From Paraspadella gotoi (lineage: Eukaryota; Chaetognatha): a stretch of DNA of 64,000 nt. A program made the position numbers and the translations under genes. Below the pieces are notes generated by a model that saw only the letters and a program-made list of their open reading frames with translations, was not told the DNA's origin and searched no databases. Shown here piece by piece: positions 60,937 through 64,000 of the stretch. Within the stretch, counting starts at the first letter, position 1, and each line of letters opens with the position of its first letter. Location of the stretch: contig CM119265.1 of the NCBI GenBank assembly GCA_051294375.1, forward strand, positions 9,246,772 to 9,310,771, read 5' to 3'.

Positions 60937-61492
60937 TTCTAATTTTCCCCTTCCCGTTCGCTTCATTTTAAAACCCAAAAAGTTTCTCAGAATTTGTTTG
61001 TTTAGTGTTTGTTTATTTAGTTTGATTACTTATCACCTTTTTTTCCCGACGCAAATTTTGTTCTTCCATTTACGGAAACTCTTTTCAATCAAGATTCACT
61101 TCACGGTTCCAAAACGCGCGGCTCTGTCTAATTAAATTCTTTTAGAAACAAGGTTACAAGGTTTGACTCTATGGTCAAAGATCTTCGGGTCCGATTGCTC
61201 CTTTGACGTTCGGACAAAGTTGGGTCAGAAGAGATTCATTCATTCGTTAGACGTGAATTCCTGAATTCATTTCTTCTCATCTTGTTTAATTTATTCATTC
61301 ATTACTATAAAAGGTTATATTTCACAATTCATTCTTCTCTTCTATCTTGTACTCTCTCAATGTGTCTTAAAAAGGTAACTTGTATATATAAACCGTAATG
61401 CATTGTAAAAATTAAAATTGAGCTTAGTAATAGTATGTTCCTGTTTTATATTACGTATGGTTAATCAAATTACACAGAATTTGATTATTTTT

Positions 61493-61517
61493 NNNNNNNN
61501 NNNNNNNNNNNNNNNNN
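61493..61517. other. Assembly gap (25 N)
   Basis: Separates block Y from the satellite array. Confidence 1.
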
Positions 61518-64000
61518 CCCTTTAATATTTTTAGTAAAATAGTCCTGCCAACAGGGGGGGAATTATTCCTGCTGTGAGAAAAAAAAATCCTGCCAAAAAG
61601 ATTTCTAAGGTTTTTGTTTTTGAAAAATGACTGTTCCTGCCAGCAAAAAATCATTCCTGCCATGAAAAATCCCCTTTAATATTTTTTAGTAAAATAGTCC
61701 TGCCACAGAAATTATTCCTGCTGTGAGAAAAAATTCTGCCAAAAAGATTTTCTTCAGATTTTGTTTGAAAAATGACTGTTCCTGCCAGCAAAAAATCATT
61801 CCTGCCATGAAAAATCCCTTTAATATTTTTAGTAAAATAGTCCTGCCAACAGGAATTATTCCTGTGTGAGAAAAAATCCTGCTAAAAAAGATTTCCTAAG
61901 ATATTGTTTGAAAAATGACTGTTCCTGCCAGCAAAAAATCATTCCTGCCATGAAAAAATCCCTTTAATATTTTTAGTAAAATAGTCCTGCCAACAGAAAT
62001 TAATCCTGCTGTGAGAAAAAATCCTGCTAAATAAGATTTCCTTGGATTTTGTTTAAAAAAAATGACTGTTCCTGCCAGCAAAAAGTCATTCCTGCCATGA
62101 AAAATCCCCTTTAATATTTTTAGTAAAATAGTCCTGCCAACAGGAATTATTCCTGCTGTGAGAACAAAATCCTGCCAAAAGATTTCCTAAGATTTAGTTT
62201 GAAAAATGACTGTTCCCTGCCAGCAAAAAATCATTCCTGCCATGAAAAATCCCCTTTAATATTTTTAGTAAAATAGTCCTACCAACAGGAATTATTCCTG
62301 CTGTGAGAAAAAAATCCTGCAAAAAGATTTCCTAAGATTTTGTTTGAAAAATGACTGTTCCTGCCAGCAAAAAATCATTCCTGCCATGAAAAATCCCCTT
62401 TAATATTTTTAGTAAAATAGTCCTGCCAACAGGAATTATTCCTGCTGTGAGAAAAAATCCTGCCAAAAAGATTTCCTAAGATTTTGTTTGAAAAATGACT
62501 GTTCCTGCCAACAAAAATCATTCCTGCCATGAAAAAATCCCCTTTAATATTTTTAGTAAAATAGTCCCTGCAACAGAAATTAATCCTGCTGTGAGAAAAA
62601 AATCCTGCTAATAAGATTTCCTTGGATTTTGTTTGAAAAATGACTGTTCCTGCAGCAAAAAGTCATTCCTGCCATGAAAAATCCCCTTTAATATTATTAG
62701 TAAAATAGTCCTGCCAACAGGAATTATTCCTGCTGTGAGAAAAAAAATCCTGCCAAAAAGATTTCCTCAGATTTTGTTTGAAAAATGACTGTTCCTGCCA
62801 GCAAAAAATCATTCCTGCCATGAAAAATCCCCTTTAATATTTTTTAGTAAAATAGTCCTGCCAACAGGAATTATTCCTGCTGTGAGAAAAAAAATCCTGC
62901 TAAAAAGATTTCCTAAGATATTGTTTGAAAAATGACTGTTCCTGCCAGCAAAATCATTCCTGCCATGAAAAATCCCCTTTAATATTTTTAGTAAAATAGT
63001 CCTGCCAACAGAAATTAATCCTGCTGTGAGAAAAAAAATCCTGCTAATAAGATTTCCTTGGATTTTGTTTTGAAAAATGACTGTTCTGCCAGCAAAAAGT
63101 CATTCCTGCCATGAAAAATCCCTTTAATATTTTTAGTAAAATAGTCTGCCAACAGGAATTATTCCTGCTGTGAGAAAAAAATCCTGCCAAAAAGATTTCC
63201 TAAGATTTTGTTTGAAAATGACTGTTCCTGCCAGCAAAAAAATCATTCCTGCCATGAAAAATCCCCTTTAATATTTTTAGTAAAATAGTCTGCCAACAGG
63301 AATTATTCCTGCTGTGAGAAAAAAAATCCTGCAAAAGATTTCCTAAGGTTTTGTTTGAAAAATGACTGTTCCTGCCAGCAAAAAATCATTCCTGCCATGA
63401 AAATCCCCTTTAATATTTTTAGTAAAATAGTCCTGCCAACAGAAAATATTCCTGCTGTGAGAAAAAAATCCTGCCAAAAGATTTCTTCAGATTTTGTTTG
63501 AAAAATGACTGTTCCTGCCAGCAAAAAATCATTTCCTGCCATGAAAAATCCCCTTTAATATTTTTAGTAAAATAGTCCTGCCAACAGGAATTATTCCTGC
63601 TGTGAGAAAAAAAATCCTGCTAAAAGATTCCTAAGATATTGTTTGAAAAATGACTGTTCCTGCCAGCAAAAAATCATTCCTGCCATGAAAAATCCCCTTT
63701 AATATTTTAGTAAAATAGTCCTGCAACAGAAATTAATCCTGCTGTGAGAAAAAAATCCTGCTAATAAGATTTCCTTGGATTTTGTTAAAAAATGACTGTT
63801 CCTGCCAGCAAAAAGTCATTCCTGCCATGAAAAATCCCCTTTAATATTTTTAGTAAAATAGTCCTGCCAACAGAATTATTCCTGCTGTGAGAACAAAATC
63901 CTGCCAAAAAGATTTCCTAAGATTTAGTTTTGAAAAATGACTGTTCCTGCCAGCAAAAAATCATTCCTGCCATGAAAAATCCCCTTTAATATTTTTAGTA
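61518..64000. repeat. Satellite array, ~145-bp monomer, at least 17 copies
   Basis: Each monomer runs ccctttaatatttttagtaa, then atagtcctgccaacaggaat, a Gly-free A-rich middle with 'cctgctgtgag' and 'tcctgcc', then 'aaaaatgactgttcctgcca' and 'tcattcctgccatgaaaaat'. The word CCTGC occurs about six times per monomer. Monomers fall into recurring sequence types. The array starts at a gap and runs past the window end. Open frames in it are by-products of the repeat. Many single-base homopolymer differences separate the copies. Confidence 0.97.

Noticed and set aside
61896-63542. Minus-strand frames reading hydrophobic repeats in the satellite
   Set aside because: By-products of a tandem repeat whose length is not a multiple of three and whose copies carry indels.

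Overview
The window is nuclear DNA of an animal, almost certainly an invertebrate. Coding regions are GC-rich and CpG-rich and are cut by GT-AG introns in AT-rich DNA. The tRNA genes are eukaryotic, and the gene set (PINCH/LIMS, RELCH, MVB12, an XK-like membrane protein, a calmodulin relative) is metazoan. Long (GA)n/(CT)n tracts recur every few kilobases, there are six N gaps, and parts of the right end look poorly polished. I cannot name the species.

Layout. 1-8600: little firm coding. There are minus-strand exon candidates (161-267, 2176-2639, 3151-3237), a Tc1/mariner-like non-autonomous transposon (4373-5439) nested in a dispersed repeat, and an ~85-bp minisatellite (5838-6690). 8667-11368 (+): three-exon calmodulin-like gene, with an intact tRNA-Ser(CGA) and two decayed copies in intron 2. 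12406-16527 (-): eleven-exon multipass membrane protein resembling the XK family, with two tRNA-Phe(GAA) genes in intron 5. 18180-19531 (-): six-exon MVB12 (ESCRT-I subunit; MABP and UMA domains). 20042-24616 (-): twelve-exon RELCH (LisH, coiled coil, HEAT; 1214 aa deduced). 24617-33315: long spacer with GC-rich stretches and one small plus-strand candidate exon. 33316-45523 (+): ten-exon PINCH with five LIM domains, an unusual N-terminal extension of about 124 residues, and one 7.5-kb intron. 45524-61492: mostly repeats, two duplicated blocks (one inverted pair, one direct pair) and several exon-like fragments. 61518-64000: a ~145-bp satellite array with higher-order structure that runs off the window.

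How the genes relate. MVB12 and RELCH are adjacent on the same strand and both act on endosomes (ESCRT-I sorting; Rab11/OSBP-linked recycling-endosome to Golgi sterol transport), but nothing shows that they are co-regulated. PINCH is the adaptor of the ILK-PINCH-parvin complex at integrin adhesions. All exon boundaries for the five main genes were set by hand from splice signals, reading phase and recalled family sequences. In every one the phases join into an uninterrupted frame. I found no operon-like or defence-type system. The least ordinary parts are the satellite, the duplicated blocks with open exon-like frames, and the tRNA genes inside introns.
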